A stretch of 64,000 nucleotides of DNA from Oricola sp. GTDB taxonomy: Bacteria > Pseudomonadota > Alphaproteobacteria > Rhizobiales > Rhizobiaceae. Below the pieces are notes generated by a model. It ran no database searches, was not told the DNA's origin, and saw only the letters and a list, made by a program, of their open reading frames with translations. Shown here one piece after another: positions 53,023 through 63,010 of the stretch. How positions within the stretch are numbered: the stretch's first letter is position 1; the number at the start of each line of letters is the position of its first letter. The translations under genes and the position numbers were made by a program. Where the stretch lies: the NCBI RefSeq assembly GCF_022763245.1, contig NZ_JALEGV010000032.1:1-64000 (forward strand), given 5' to 3'.

Positions 53023-53946
53023 TCAGGCCTTCGCGATCATAGCCTCGATCTCGGCCCTGGTCGGCATGGAGGCGGCGGCGCCGGGACGGGTAACCGAAAT
53101 CGCCGCGGCCGCACATCCCAAGCGGACGGCGTTGACCGGATCGGCACCTAGGGTGAGCGCCGCAGCGAAGCTGCCATTGAAACAGTCGCCAGCGCCGGTC
53201 GTATCATGGACAGGCCCTGCGCTGAAGGCAGGGACATGAACGGATTGGTCGCCGTCGTGAAAGAGCGCGCCATTCGCGCCCAACGTGATGATGGCGGCCT
53301 TCGATCCCAGACCCAGCAGTTTTTCGGCGGCGTGGCGGGCGTCGTCGATGGTGGTCACTGGGATGCCGGTCAGGCCTTCGGCTTCGGTTTCGTTCGGGGT
53401 GACGTAGTCGCACAGGGCGAGCATGTCGGTCGGCAGCTTTGCTGCGGGGGCCGGGTTGAGGATCGTCGTCACGCCGAAGTCGCGGGCGGTGCGCAGGCCG
53501 TGGAGGGCTGCGCTAAGTGGTTGTTCCAACTGGGTCATGAAGACGCCGGCGCCCCGAATTTCCTCTGACCAGCCGTCGATGTCGGCGGGCGAAATCTCGT
53601 TGGCGGCGCCGGGGCAGACGATGATGGCATTGTCGCCGGACGCTTCCTGCACGAAGATGCCGGCGGCGCCGGTGTAGCTCTTATCGTCCTGAATCACGAC
53701 CGGAGTGACGCCTGCGTCCTGCCAGGTCTTGAAGGCCATGTCGGCGAACGTGTCGAAGCCGAGCCGGGTCAGGAACCGCGCCTGGCCTCCGGCAAGCGCC
53801 GCGGCGACCGCCTGATTCGATCCCTTTCCGCCGGGCCCCAGCGCGAAGCCGCTGCCGATCAGCGTCTCACCCGTCCTTGGGGGGCGGGGGGTTCGGAAGG
53901 TGGCGTCGGCGACGAATATGCCCAGGATGACGATCGGGCCGGTCAT
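53023..53946 (-). CDS. rbsK: Ribokinase
   Basis: A 307-residue PfkB-family kinase with the N-terminal GPGGKGSNQAVAAA sugar-binding motif and the C-terminal DTTGAGDCFNGSFAAAL anion hole with the catalytic Asp. It phosphorylates ribose released, for example, from nucleosides. GGGGGATTCC precedes the ATG. It is divergent from the 8-oxoguanine deaminase and its nucleoside-type importer, suggesting a shared nucleoside-scavenging theme, though no nucleoside hydrolase is encoded in the window. Confidence 0.9.
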   Translation of the reverse strand: MTGPIVILGIFVADATFRTPRPPRTGETLIGSGFALGPGGKGSNQAVAAALAGGQARFLTRLGFDTFADMAFKTWQDAGVTPVVIQDDKSYTGAAGIFVQEASGDNAIIVCPGAANEISPADIDGWSEEIRGAGVFMTQLEQPLSAALHGLRTARDFGVTTILNPAPAAKLPTDMLALCDYVTPNETEAEGLTGIPVTTIDDARHAAEKLLGLGSKAAIITLGANGALFHDGDQSVHVPAFSAGPVHDTTGAGDCFNGSFAAALTLGADPVNAVRLGCAAAAISVTRPGAAASMPTRAEIEAMIAKA

Positions 53947-54134
53947 GGAATCCCCCTGTTTTCCGGGTTTGCGCGGTCAAGCCTTGTCGCGCCTCGGGGC
54001 GGGCGCGTCAATCGGTGCGGCGAGGTTGTCGTCGAACTGCCGCCGCGCGCGAAATTTCTTCTTTGGGCGGGCCGGCTTTCGTGATTTGTTGCAGTGCGAA
54101 AAACGAGATGCATGCAACACGGAGTCGACGACCA
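53947..54134. promoter_or_regulatory. Divergent promoter gap between ribokinase and 8-oxoguanine deaminase
   Basis: 188 bp with no gene. I see no strong dyad; the stretch 54080-54130 before the deaminase is relatively AT-rich and probably holds its promoter, with GGAG at 54121 as ribosome site. Confidence 0.4.
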
Positions 54135-55469
54135 ATGCGCCTATGGATCAAAAATCCGCTCGCCATCCTGGCAGAAGGCGCCGGCGGCGGGATCGTCGTC
54201 GAAGACAGCCGGATCGTCGAACTCGTGGCGGCCGGAAAGGAGCCCGCGCAGCCGGTCGATTCCGTGTTCGACGCCAGCCGGCACGCGATCCTGCCCGGCC
54301 TGATCAACACGCATCATCACTTCTTCCAGACGCTGAGCCGGGCACACCCGAAGGCCTACAACAAGGAACTGTTCCCCTGGCTCGTCGCGCTCTACCCGAT
54401 CTGGGGCCGGCTCAACCGCGACATGTTCCGCGTCGGCGCAAGGCTCGCGATGGCCGAATTGCTGCTGTCGGGCTGCACGACGGCGATGGACCACAATTAC
54501 ATGGTCTTCAAGGGGCTCGAAGACGCCACCGACATCGAGGTGGAAGAGGCGAAGGCGCTCGGCCTGCGCGCGACCATCACCCGCGGCTCGCTGTCCCTGT
54601 CGCAGAAGGACGGCGCGGTGCCGCCCGACCATATCGTCCAGGACGAGGACACGATTCTCGCCGACAGCGAGCGCGTGCTGCAGACCTATCACGACACCTC
54701 CGACGGGGCGATGACGCAGATCGCGCTGGCGCCCTGCGCGCCGTTCAACGTCTCGCGCGAGGTGATGCGCCACAGCGCCGACCTGGCCGACAGATACGAC
54801 TGCCAGCTGCACACCCACCTCGCCGAGACGGAAGACGAGGAAGAGTTCTGCAAGGCGACGTTCGGCTATCGGCCGATCGACTGGCTGGAGGACTGCAACT
54901 GGCTGCAGCCGCGCGTCTGGCTGGCGCATGGCATCCATTTCACCGCCGAGGATTGCTCGAAGCTCGGACATCACGGCGTCGGCGTCTGCCACTGCGCGAC
55001 CTCGAATGCGGTGCTCGCCTCCGGCTTCTGCCCGACGCTGGACCTGGAAGCCGCCGGCAGCCCCGTCGGCCTCGGCGTGGACGGGTCGGCTTCCAATGAC
55101 GGCTCCAACCTCATGGAGGAGGTGCGCCACGCGCTGATGGTCAACCGGCTGGGCTACAAGTCGGCCGACCGCGTGACCCATCGCGACGCGCTGCGCTGGG
55201 CGACGAAGGGGTCGGCGCGGTGCCTCGGACGCGACGACATCGGCGAGATCGCCGTCGGCAAGCAGGCGGACCTGGCGATGTTCACGCTCGACGAGATGCG
55301 CTTTTCCGGCAATCACGATCCGATCGCGGCGCTGGTCCATTGCGGCGCCACGCGGGCCGACCGGGTGATGGTCGCTGGCGAGTGGCGGGTGATCGACGGC
55401 GCAATCCCCGGCCTCGACGTCGCGGCGCTGATCGCCGAGCACTCCAAGGCGGCGCGCATATTCGACTGA
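54135..55469 (+). CDS. 8-oxoguanine deaminase (amidohydrolase superfamily)
   Basis: A 444-residue zinc amidohydrolase of the TrzA/AtzA/SsnA-like subgroup. The MRLWIKNPLAILAEGAGGGIV opening, in parts, is the hallmark of PA0142-type 8-oxoguanine deaminases. Metal and catalytic motifs: LINTHHHFFQT (His60 and His62), QLHTHLAET, LAHGIHF and GVDGSASND. It deaminates 8-oxoguanine to urate. I chose ATG 54135; upstream codons in frame lie in non-homologous sequence. Related enzymes act on s-triazines and isocytosine, worth keeping in mind given the biuret genes downstream. Confidence 0.88.
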   Translation: MRLWIKNPLAILAEGAGGGIVVEDSRIVELVAAGKEPAQPVDSVFDASRHAILPGLINTHHHFFQTLSRAHPKAYNKELFPWLVALYPIWGRLNRDMFRVGARLAMAELLLSGCTTAMDHNYMVFKGLEDATDIEVEEAKALGLRATITRGSLSLSQKDGAVPPDHIVQDEDTILADSERVLQTYHDTSDGAMTQIALAPCAPFNVSREVMRHSADLADRYDCQLHTHLAETEDEEEFCKATFGYRPIDWLEDCNWLQPRVWLAHGIHFTAEDCSKLGHHGVGVCHCATSNAVLASGFCPTLDLEAAGSPVGLGVDGSASNDGSNLMEEVRHALMVNRLGYKSADRVTHRDALRWATKGSARCLGRDDIGEIAVGKQADLAMFTLDEMRFSGNHDPIAALVHCGATRADRVMVAGEWRVIDGAIPGLDVAALIAEHSKAARIFD

Positions 55470-55811
55470 GGCGCGCGCTTCGGCTGATTGTCGCCGTAAG
55501 CCGGCTCCGGCCGCACCCGGATCGGATTCCGTGCCGATCCGGCCGATCTCCAAATTGTATGCCAAATGCCTTTTTCCGTCTAAATTTTAGGCAGACTTCG
55601 GATTCTGGTCAGGAAATGTTCAAGCGTAGGCGTGCCGGCAGTACCGACGCGCGGGACGCTTTCGCCGGCCGGCGTCGAAAGTCATAGCGATATCAATGTT
55701 TTGAAATCCGGCCTCGCGCGGCCCGGAGTCTGGCACATCGTTTGCTTCGCCTGTTTCAGGAGGCGCGTCCAACGGCGCCGTCCGAAGGGAAAGCCAAAAC
55801 AGGAGCCGGAT
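55470..55811. other. Intergenic leader of the BMP importer operon
   Basis: 342 bp without a credible gene. The first part holds a perfect 9-bp inverted repeat (55517-55542, annotated as a terminator candidate). The middle (55550-55615) is AT-rich and contains the sequence GTCTAAATTTTAGGCAGAC, with 4-bp ends that could pair. AGGAGCCGG before 55812 is the ribosome site. A structured regulatory leader is possible, but I cannot match it to a known riboswitch by eye. Confidence 0.4.
55517..55542 (+). terminator. Inverted repeat downstream of 8-oxoguanine deaminase
   Basis: CCGGATCGG and CCGATCCGG form a perfect 9-bp stem with an 8-nt loop, 47 nt after the deaminase stop. No T run follows, so it may terminate weakly or serve as an mRNA end structure. 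Confidence 0.5.
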
Positions 55812-56924
55812 ATGTCAATTCACGGGGTTTCAAGACGTACATTGCTGAAGGCGGGCGCGGCCGGCCTCGCTTCCACGGCGCTGCCGCTCGGCGCCATCCG
55901 TTCCGCGCAGGCGGCCGGCGTCACCGTCGGTGCCGTCTATGTCGGTCCGCGCGACGATTTCGGATGGAACCAGGCGCATGCCGTCGCCATGGAAATCCTC
56001 AAGGGCGTCGACAATGTCACCGTCATCGAGGAAGAGAACGTTCCGGAGACGGACGCTGTCGCCAAGTCCATGGAGTCGATGATCAACCTGGACGGCGCCA
56101 ACCTGATCCTCGCCACGTCGTTCGGCTACTACAAGCCCTTCGTTCTCGACCTGGCCGCCAAATATCCGGACGTCCAGTTCCGTCACGCGGCGCCGCTGTG
56201 GAATGCGGACACGGACCCGAAGAACGCCGGCAGCTATTTCTGCTACCTGAACCAGGCACACTATGTGGACGGCGTCGCCGCCGGCCTTTCCACGACCACG
56301 AACAAGATCGGTTTCGTCGCCGCCAAGCCGATCCCGTCCGTCCTGTCGAACATCAACTCGGTGCTTCTGGGCGCGCGCAGCGTCAATCCGGACGCGACGG
56401 TGCAGGTGATCTTCACCGGTGAGTGGTCGATGCCGGTTCGCGAGGCCGAGGCCGCCAACGCGCTCGCCGACGCGGGCTGCGACGTGCTGACCTGTCACGT
56501 GGACGGCCCGAAGGTGGTGATCGAGACCGCCGAAACCCGTGGCGTGAAGAGCTGCGGCCACAACGCCTCCCAGGCGCCGCTCGCGCCGAAGGGCTTCATC
56601 ACCGGCGCGGAATACAAGTGGGAAACCATCTACACGATGTATGCCGAGAAGCTCGCCGCGGGCGAGGAACTGCCGAACTTCGTGGCCGGCGGCTACCACA
56701 ACGACATGGTGCGCAACACGCCGTTCGGCGCCGGTGCGACGCCGGAAGCGATCGCTGCCGCCGAGGCCGCCATCGAGGGGCTTAAGGCCGAGAAGCCGAT
56801 CTATGTCGGTCCGCTCAAGGACAACAAGGGCAATGTCGTCATCGACAAGACCTACGACAATTACGATCCGGTCCTCGACGGCATGAACTACCTGCTGGAA
56901 GGCGTTTCCGGCTCGATCACCTGA
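55812..56924 (+). CDS. BMP family ABC transporter substrate-binding protein
   Basis: A 370-residue PnrA/BMP-type receptor for nucleosides or purine-like compounds. The N-terminus has a canonical Tat motif (SRRTLLKAGAAG) and cleavage near AQAAGV. The mature protein opens with VGAVYVGPRDDFGWNQAH, the BMP signature where the Trp/Phe stack on the base. AGGAG precedes the ATG. It begins the operon of two permeases, formamidase, biuret hydrolase, ATPase and amidases. Confidence 0.93.
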   Translation: MSIHGVSRRTLLKAGAAGLASTALPLGAIRSAQAAGVTVGAVYVGPRDDFGWNQAHAVAMEILKGVDNVTVIEEENVPETDAVAKSMESMINLDGANLILATSFGYYKPFVLDLAAKYPDVQFRHAAPLWNADTDPKNAGSYFCYLNQAHYVDGVAAGLSTTTNKIGFVAAKPIPSVLSNINSVLLGARSVNPDATVQVIFTGEWSMPVREAEAANALADAGCDVLTCHVDGPKVVIETAETRGVKSCGHNASQAPLAPKGFITGAEYKWETIYTMYAEKLAAGEELPNFVAGGYHNDMVRNTPFGAGATPEAIAAAEAAIEGLKAEKPIYVGPLKDNKGNVVIDKTYDNYDPVLDGMNYLLEGVSGSIT

Positions 56925-56940
56925 TCGGAACATGCGTTGC

Positions 56941-56960
56941 GGGGCGGCTTCGGCCGCCCC
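56941..56960 (+). terminator. UUCG-capped hairpin between binding protein and permease genes
   Basis: A perfect 8-bp stem GGGGCGGC/GCCGCCCC capped by TTCG lies 17 nt after the binding-protein stop and 29 nt before the permease start. This very stable structure without a T run probably protects the upstream mRNA or attenuates, giving more receptor than permease. Confidence 0.7.
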
Positions 56961-56988
56961 TTCCCATCCCCTTTCCGGCGGCAGGCAG

Positions 56989-58095
56989 ATGACGGCTGTT
57001 ACGACAGATACTCCGGTTCGTTTGACCGACAGCACGAAATTTCGCGCATGGGCGGAGGCGGTTGCCATTCCGGTCGGCGCGCTCGTCGTTTCGGCGCTGA
57101 TCTTCTCGATATTCCTGATCTTTCTCGGCAAGTCGCCGGTCGACTATTTCCAGCTGCTCTGGAAGGGCGGGTTCGGAACCTCGTTCTCGATCCAGAACAC
57201 GCTGCAGCGCGCCGCGCCGCTGATCCTGTGCGGCCTGGCCTTCGCCATTCCGGCGCAGATCGGCCTGACGATGATCGGCGCCGAGGGCGCGCTGGTGCTT
57301 GGCGGTTTCTCCGCCGCCGCGATCGCCATTCCGCTGGTCACCGGCGGGGTGCCGGTGGTGCTCACCATGCCGCTCATGGCCATCGCGGCGATGATCGCGG
57401 GCGGGGCCTGGATCGCCATCGTGGGGTGGCTTCGCCATGCGCGGGGCGTGAACGAGACCATCTCGTCGCTGCTGATGACCTATATCGCCATCGCCATCAT
57501 GAACTTCTTCGTCGAGGGCCTGCTGCGCGATCCCGGCTCCGCCAACAAGCCGTCGACCATGCCGATCGGCAAGGACTACATGGTCGGCACGATCCCCGGG
57601 ACGGATGTCCACTGGGGCCTGCTCGCCGGCCTGATCCTGGCGGTCGTGCTGCAATTGCTGATGAACCGGACGACTTTCGGTTTCGCGGCCCGCGTTACGG
57701 GCGGCAATGCCCGCGCCGCGCTGGCGCAGGGCCTGCCCGTCGGCCGGCTGGTGGTGGCCTGCACCGCGATCGCCGGCGCCTGCGCCGGGCTTGCCGGCTA
57801 TTTCGAGGTGGCCGCCATTCACGGCCAGGCCAACGCCTCGCTGGTGGCCGGCTACGGCTTCACCGGCATCCTGATTTCCTTCCTCGCCCGCCACAACCCG
57901 ATCGTGGTCGTGCCCGTCGCCGTGATGTTCGGCGCGATCGCCGCGTCGGGCGGGCTGATCCAGCGCCGCATGGACATGCCGGACGCCACCGCGCTGGTGC
58001 TGCAGGGCATCATCTTCGTGGTGCTGCTGACCAGTGAAACCCTCTATGGGCGCTTTGCCATCTTCCAGCAGAAAGCAGGGGCGGACCGGACATGA
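56989..58095 (+). CDS. ABC transporter permease, BMP/nucleoside type (first)
   Basis: A 368-residue inner-membrane permease of the BPD-transp-2 family with about ten hydrophobic helices; LILCGLAFAIPAQIGLTMIG, in parts, and GFTGILISFLARHNP are typical of the longer of the two permeases in BMP systems. I chose ATG 56989 with GGCGGCAGG upstream. Its stop overlaps the next permease start by ATGA. Confidence 0.93.
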   Translation: MTAVTTDTPVRLTDSTKFRAWAEAVAIPVGALVVSALIFSIFLIFLGKSPVDYFQLLWKGGFGTSFSIQNTLQRAAPLILCGLAFAIPAQIGLTMIGAEGALVLGGFSAAAIAIPLVTGGVPVVLTMPLMAIAAMIAGGAWIAIVGWLRHARGVNETISSLLMTYIAIAIMNFFVEGLLRDPGSANKPSTMPIGKDYMVGTIPGTDVHWGLLAGLILAVVLQLLMNRTTFGFAARVTGGNARAALAQGLPVGRLVVACTAIAGACAGLAGYFEVAAIHGQANASLVAGYGFTGILISFLARHNPIVVVPVAVMFGAIAASGGLIQRRMDMPDATALVLQGIIFVVLLTSETLYGRFAIFQQKAGADRT

Positions 58096-59012
58096 GCGAC
58101 GGAATTCTGGCCACCATCCTGATCTCCATGCTCGGAGGCGCAATCCGCGTGTCGACGCCCTTCATGTTCGTCGCGCTGGGCGAAACGCTGACGGAGAAAT
58201 CCGGCCGCATCAATCTGGGCCTGGAAGGCAATCTCGTGCTGGGCGCGATGGTCGCCTATGCGGTGTCCTACCACACGGGCACGCCATGGCTCGGCGTTCT
58301 GGCCGCCGGCGTCTCCGGCGTGTTCCTGGGATCGATGCACGGCGTCATCTGTTCGCTTCCGCGGGTCAACGACATCGCGGTCGGCATCGCCATGATGTCG
58401 TTCGGCACCGGCGTCGCCTTCTTCTTCGGCAAGCCCTACATCCAGCCGTCCGCGCCGCGTCTCGAGGCGCTGCCGCTGGGGTCCTGGAGCGACAGCCCCG
58501 GACTGCGCCAGGCGCTCGACATCAACCCGCTCTTCTTCGTCGGCATCGTCGTCGCCATCGTGATGTGGTGGGCCTTCGCCAATTCGCGCTGGGGCCTGAT
58601 CGTGCGGATGACAGGCGATTCCGAACCGGCGGCGCGCGCGATGGGCGTGCAGCCCCACCGGGTGCGCATCGCCTCGACGGCGATCGGCGGGTTTCTCGCC
58701 GGGGTCGGCGGCGCGTTCCTGTCGCTGTCCTATCCGGGAAGCTGGAACGAGGGGCTGTCCTCCGGCCAGGGCCTGATGGCCGTGGCGCTGGTGATCTTCG
58801 CGCGCTGGAACCCGCTGCGCTGCATCGTCGCCGCGCTGCTGTTCGGAGCCGCCGGCGCGATCGGTCCGGCCTTGCAGTCCGTCGGCATCAGCCAGGGCTA
58901 CTACTTCTTCAACGCCGCTCCCTACATCCTGACGCTTTTCATCATGATCGCCTCGGCGCGGTCCTCGTCTTCGGCGCGCGAGGCGCCGGGCGAATTGTCG
59001 ATCACGAAATAG
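58092..59012 (+). CDS. ABC transporter permease, BMP/nucleoside type (second)
   Basis: A 306-residue permease of the same family. It has the characteristic TPFMFVALGETLTEKSGRINLGLEG opening (given here across two motifs) and GGFLAGVGGAFLSLSYPG. It pairs with the preceding permease as the heterodimeric channel. Fourteen nt separate it from the formamidase gene. Confidence 0.94.
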   Translation: MSDGILATILISMLGGAIRVSTPFMFVALGETLTEKSGRINLGLEGNLVLGAMVAYAVSYHTGTPWLGVLAAGVSGVFLGSMHGVICSLPRVNDIAVGIAMMSFGTGVAFFFGKPYIQPSAPRLEALPLGSWSDSPGLRQALDINPLFFVGIVVAIVMWWAFANSRWGLIVRMTGDSEPAARAMGVQPHRVRIASTAIGGFLAGVGGAFLSLSYPGSWNEGLSSGQGLMAVALVIFARWNPLRCIVAALLFGAAGAIGPALQSVGISQGYYFFNAAPYILTLFIMIASARSSSSAREAPGELSITK

Positions 59013-59025
59013 GGGAACCCGGACG

Positions 59026-60042
59026 ATGAGCGCTCTCGGCGGATTGAACAAGACACCCAACGGCGTGGTGATCGGGCTGGTGCAGCTGCAGCTTCCGGTG
59101 GTGGAGACCCCGGAGGACCTGGCCGCGCAGACGGAAAAGATCGTCTCCATGGTCGGCAAGGCGCGCCGCAACATGTCGACCATGGATCTCGTCGTGTTCC
59201 CCGAATACGCCCTGCACGGGCTGTCGATGGACATCAATCCGGCGATCATGTGTTCGATGGACGGGCCGGAGGTCGCGGCCTTCAAGAAAGCCTGCAAGGA
59301 CAACGCGATCTGGGGCTGCTTCTCCATCATGGAGTACAATCCCGGCGGCATGCCCTACAATTCGGGTCTCGTGATCGACGACAAGGGCGAGCTGCAGCTC
59401 TATTACCGCAAGCTGCATCCCTGGGTGCCGGTCGAGCCGTGGGAGCCGGGCGATCTCGGCATCCCGGTGATCGACGGGCCGAAGGGCTGCAAGCTGGCGC
59501 TGATCATCTGCCATGACGGCATGTTCCCCGAAATGGCGCGCGAATGCGCCTACAAGGGAGCGGAGATCATGCTGCGGACCGCCGGCTACACGGCGCCGAT
59601 CCGCGAGAGCTGGCGTTTCACCAACCAGGCGAACGCCTTCCAGAACCTGATGGTGACGGCAAATGTCTGCATGTGCGGCTCCGACGGCACGTTCGATTCC
59701 ATGGGCGAGGGGATGATCGTCAATTTCGACGGCACGGTGATCGCGCATGGCACGACGGGCCGCGCCGACGAGATCATCACCGCCGAAGTGCGGCCGGACC
59801 TCGTGCGCGAGGCGCGCAAGCACTGGTCGGTGGAAAACAACATCTATCAGCTGGGGCACCGCGGATACGTCGCGGTGAAGGGCGGGGCGCAGGACTGCCC
59901 CTACACCTTCATGCAGGACATGGTGGCCGGCACCTACAGGCTGCCGTGGGAAGACGAGGTGGTCCACACCGACGGAACCTCCTGCGGCTTTGCCGAGCCG
60001 GACCGCCTCTACGGCGAAAAGGCGCGCGAGGCGGCGGAGTAG
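59026..60042 (+). CDS. amiF: Formamidase, AmiF type (nitrilase superfamily)
   Basis: A 338-residue C-N hydrolase. The triad is Glu60 ([10 protein letters not shown]), Lys129 (YYRKLHPW) and Cys162 (ICHDGMFPE), and the [24 protein letters not shown] and [16 protein letters not shown] segments match the AmiF/AmiE group closely. Length equals Helicobacter AmiF (334), while aliphatic amidase AmiE is slightly longer, so formamide to formate and ammonia is favoured. Acting inside a purine/biuret operon, it may handle formamide or an N-formyl compound released by ring opening. Confidence 0.88.
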   Translation: MSALGGLNKTPNGVVIGLVQLQLPVVETPEDLAAQTEKIVSMVGKARRNMSTMDLVVFPEYALHGLSMDINPAIMCSMDGPEVAAFKKACKDNAIWGCFSIMEYNPGGMPYNSGLVIDDKGELQLYYRKLHPWVPVEPWEPGDLGIPVIDGPKGCKLALIICHDGMFPEMARECAYKGAEIMLRTAGYTAPIRESWRFTNQANAFQNLMVTANVCMCGSDGTFDSMGEGMIVNFDGTVIAHGTTGRADEIITAEVRPDLVREARKHWSVENNIYQLGHRGYVAVKGGAQDCPYTFMQDMVAGTYRLPWEDEVVHTDGTSCGFAEPDRLYGEKAREAAE

Positions 60043-60046
60043 GGCC

Positions 60047-60778
60047 ATGGACAAGCTCGGCGACGAACGGATCGAGGCGGCGCTGGTCGCCCATGCGCGG
60101 ACGGTGGACGCGGATCCCTATCCCTGGCCGTTCGACGGCGACCTGCGGCCGGAGAACACCGCCATCGTGGTGATCGACATGCAGACCGATTTCTGCGCGC
60201 CGGGCGGCTACGTGGATTCGATGGGCTACGACCTGTCGCTGACGCGAGCGCCGATCGAGCCGATCGCGGCGCTGCTGGAGGGCGTGCGGGCGAAGGGCTT
60301 CACCGTCATCCACACCCGCGAGGGCCACAAGCCGGACCTCTCCGACCTGCCGGCCAACAAGCGCTGGCGGTCGCAGCGCATCGGCGCGGGCATCGGCGAC
60401 CAGGGGCCGTGCGGGCGCATCCTGGTGCGCGGCGAGCCCGGCTGGGAGATCATCCCGGAACTGCAGCCGGTCGCCGGCGAGCCGATCATCGACAAGCCGG
60501 GCAAGGGCTCGTTCCTGGCGACGGATTTCGATCTGGTTCTGCAGACCAGGGGCATCCGAAATATCGTCCTGACCGGCGTGACGACCGACGTCTGCGTGCA
60601 CACGACGATGCGCGACGCCAACGATCGCGGCTACGAGTGCCTGCTCCTCTCCGACTGCACGGCGGCGACCAAGCTGGAGAACCACCTGGCGGCGCTCGAC
60701 ATGATCAAGATGCAGGGCGGCGTGTTCGGCGCGGTCGCGACCAGCACGCAATTCCTCGAAACCGTGGAGACGATCTGA
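60047..60778 (+). CDS. biuH: Biuret amidohydrolase
   Basis: A 243-residue isochorismatase-fold cysteine hydrolase. The triad Asp44 ([10 protein letters not shown]), Lys150 ([10 protein letters not shown]) and Cys183 ([10 protein letters not shown]) is offset by eight from the triad of Rhizobium leguminosarum BiuH. The segments [32 protein letters not shown] (in parts) and [14 protein letters not shown] match my memory of that enzyme nearly throughout. It should hydrolyse biuret to allophanate and ammonia. Its stop overlaps the ATPase start (TGATG). Confidence 0.87.
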   Translation: MDKLGDERIEAALVAHARTVDADPYPWPFDGDLRPENTAIVVIDMQTDFCAPGGYVDSMGYDLSLTRAPIEPIAALLEGVRAKGFTVIHTREGHKPDLSDLPANKRWRSQRIGAGIGDQGPCGRILVRGEPGWEIIPELQPVAGEPIIDKPGKGSFLATDFDLVLQTRGIRNIVLTGVTTDVCVHTTMRDANDRGYECLLLSDCTAATKLENHLAALDMIKMQGGVFGAVATSTQFLETVETI

Positions 60779-62328
60779 TGGATAGCGCTGTCCTGACCCC
60801 CGAGGCGCCGGCGAAGGCGAAGCGCGCCATCGGCATCGAGACGGTCGGCATGACGAAGATCTTCGGCTCGCTGGTGGCGCTCGACGACGTGTCGATCAAG
60901 GTGGAGCCGGGCGAGTTCCACGCGCTTCTCGGCGAGAACGGGGCGGGCAAGTCGACGCTGGTCAAATGCATCATGGGGTTCTACCAGCCGACCCACGGGC
61001 AGTTGCTGATCAACGGCCAGGAGACGCCGATCCGCCATCCGCAGGACGCGCGCGCCGCCGGCATCGGCATGGTCTATCAGCACTTCACGCTGGTGCCCTG
61101 CCTGACGGCGGCGGAGAACATGGTGATCTCCAGGGCCGACGTGCCCAACGTCATCGACTGGAAGAAGGAAATCGCCGAACTCGACGCCTTCATGGACCGC
61201 ATGCCGTTCCGCGTGCCGCTGACCGAACCGGTGGCGAGCCTGTCCGCCGGCGAGAAGCAGAAGCTGGAAATCCTCAAGCAGCTCTATCTCGATCAGCATT
61301 TCCTGATCCTGGACGAGCCGACCTCGGTGCTGACGCCGGGCGAGGCCGACGAGGTGCTGGGCCTCCTGCACGACATGGCGCGCGCGGGCGACATCACGGT
61401 GCTGATGATCACACACAAGTTCCGCGAGGTGACGGCGTTCACCGACAACGTCACCGTGCTGCGACGCGGCAAGTCCGTCGGCAGCGGCAAGGTGGGGCAA
61501 TTGTCGACGGCCGAGATGTCGACGATGATGATCGGCGACGCCGAAATCCGCGAGAGCGCGGCGCGCACGGCCGATGTGAGCAGCGACGTCGAACTCGAAC
61601 TGGCCGGCATCGTCGTCAAGGACGAGGAAGGCCTGCCGACGGTCAACGGCGTCAACCTGAAGATCGGCGGCGGCGAGATCGTCGGCATCGCCGGGGTTTC
61701 CGGCAACGGCCAGTCCGAACTGGTCGAGGCGCTGTCGGGCCAGCGGCCGATCCAGGACGGGGGCGTGTTCATCAACGGCAAGCAGTTCGACTGCTCGCGT
61801 GGCGATTACGACACGTTCAAGGTGTTCGGCCTTCCCGAGGAGCCGCTGCGCAACGCCGCGGTCCGGCGTATGAGCGTGGCCGAGAACATCGCGTTTCGCA
61901 CCTTCGACAAGGCGCCGGAGGCCAATCTGGGGTGGTGGCTGAAGCCGAACGCGATGAAGAACCGCGCCGCCGGGCTGATCGAGCGCTACCGCGTCAAGAC
62001 GCCATCGACGGACACGCCCATCGAGAACCTGTCGGGCGGCAACGTGCAGCGCGCGATCCTGGCGCGCGAACTGTCGCACGACGTCAAGGTGCTGATCGTC
62101 GCCAATCCCTGCTTCGGTCTGGATTTCGCTTCCGTTGCCGAAATTCGCGCGCAGATCATCGACCAGCGCAACAATGGCGCGGCGGTGCTGCTCGTCTCGG
62201 AGGATCTCGACGAGATCCTGGAACTGTCGGACCGCGTCGCGGTAATGTCGGAGGGCAAGATCACCTATGTCTCGCCCATCGGGGAGACCGACCGCAACAC
62301 GATCGGCACCTACATGGCGGGACACTGA
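60778..62328 (+). CDS. ABC transporter ATP-binding protein with two ATPase domains (BMP type)
   Basis: A 516-residue double ATPase of the BMP nucleoside importer. Domain 1: Walker [11 protein letters not shown], signature [11 protein letters not shown], Walker [14 protein letters not shown]. Domain 2: degenerate Walker [10 protein letters not shown], signature [15 protein letters not shown], Walker B region [13 protein letters not shown]. Asymmetric sites of this kind are normal for the family. It is encoded between two hydrolase genes with 1-nt gaps or overlaps, which argues strongly for one functional unit. Confidence 0.95.
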   Translation: MDSAVLTPEAPAKAKRAIGIETVGMTKIFGSLVALDDVSIKVEPGEFHALLGENGAGKSTLVKCIMGFYQPTHGQLLINGQETPIRHPQDARAAGIGMVYQHFTLVPCLTAAENMVISRADVPNVIDWKKEIAELDAFMDRMPFRVPLTEPVASLSAGEKQKLEILKQLYLDQHFLILDEPTSVLTPGEADEVLGLLHDMARAGDITVLMITHKFREVTAFTDNVTVLRRGKSVGSGKVGQLSTAEMSTMMIGDAEIRESAARTADVSSDVELELAGIVVKDEEGLPTVNGVNLKIGGGEIVGIAGVSGNGQSELVEALSGQRPIQDGGVFINGKQFDCSRGDYDTFKVFGLPEEPLRNAAVRRMSVAENIAFRTFDKAPEANLGWWLKPNAMKNRAAGLIERYRVKTPSTDTPIENLSGGNVQRAILARELSHDVKVLIVANPCFGLDFASVAEIRAQIIDQRNNGAAVLLVSEDLDEILELSDRVAVMSEGKITYVSPIGETDRNTIGTYMAGH

Positions 62329-62329
62329 G

Positions 62330-63010
62330 ATGATCAGCGTCAAGGCAAGGCCCTATGACTACACGCTCGATCCCGGCAAGACCGCCCTGGTGGTGATCGA
62401 CATGCAGCGCGATTTCATCGAGCCGGGCGGCTTCGGCGACGCGCTCGGCAATGACGTCTCGCGGCTCCTGGCGATCATTCCGGACACGGCGGCTCTGATC
62501 GGGCTGTTCCGCGCGCGCGGCTGGCCGATCGTGCATACGCGCGAGGCGCATCGCGCCGATCTCTCCGACTGTCCGCCGTCGAAGATCCGGCGCGGAAGCG
62601 CTTCGGTGCGTATCGGGGAGGAGGGGCCGATGGGGCGCCTGCTGGTGACCGGCGAACCGGGCAACCAGATCGTCGCCGACCTGGCGCCAAAGGACGGCGA
62701 GATCGTGATCGACAAGCCGGGCAAGGGCATGTTCTGGGCGACCGGGCTGCATGAAAGGCTGCAGGATCTCGGCATCACTCATCTCGTCTTCGCGGGCGTC
62801 ACGACCGAGGTTTGCGTGCAGACCTCGATGCGCGAGGCCAATGATCGCGGCTATGAGTGCCTGCTGATCGAGGAAGCGACGGAAAGCTATTTCTCGGAGT
62901 TCAAGGCGTCCACCATCGAGATGATCGTCGCGCAGGGCGGCATCGTCGGATGGGTCGGCAAGCTGGGCGATCTCGACGCCGCGCTGGCCGGGGCGGAGGA
63001 GACGGCATGA
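62330..63010 (+). CDS. Second isochorismatase-family cysteine hydrolase (biuret/ureide type)
   Basis: A 226-residue paralogue of the preceding hydrolase, with Asp24 ([10 protein letters not shown]), Lys129 ([10 protein letters not shown]) and Cys162 ([10 protein letters not shown]). It shares the [12 protein letters not shown] and [12 protein letters not shown] loops but lacks the BiuH-specific N-terminal extension. The substrate is probably a related ureide, amide or carbamoyl compound; triuret or an N-substituted biuret are possibilities. Its stop overlaps the AtzG-like start by ATGA, linking it to the amidase pair. Confidence 0.87.
   Translation: MISVKARPYDYTLDPGKTALVVIDMQRDFIEPGGFGDALGNDVSRLLAIIPDTAALIGLFRARGWPIVHTREAHRADLSDCPPSKIRRGSASVRIGEEGPMGRLLVTGEPGNQIVADLAPKDGEIVIDKPGKGMFWATGLHERLQDLGITHLVFAGVTTEVCVQTSMREANDRGYECLLIEEATESYFSEFKASTIEMIVAQGGIVGWVGKLGDLDAALAGAEETA

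Noticed and set aside
55543-55811. A riboswitch in the leader of the BMP importer operon
   Set aside because: The gene context invites a purine-type riboswitch, but I could not recognise conserved elements of any known class by eye; a covariance-model scan would decide.
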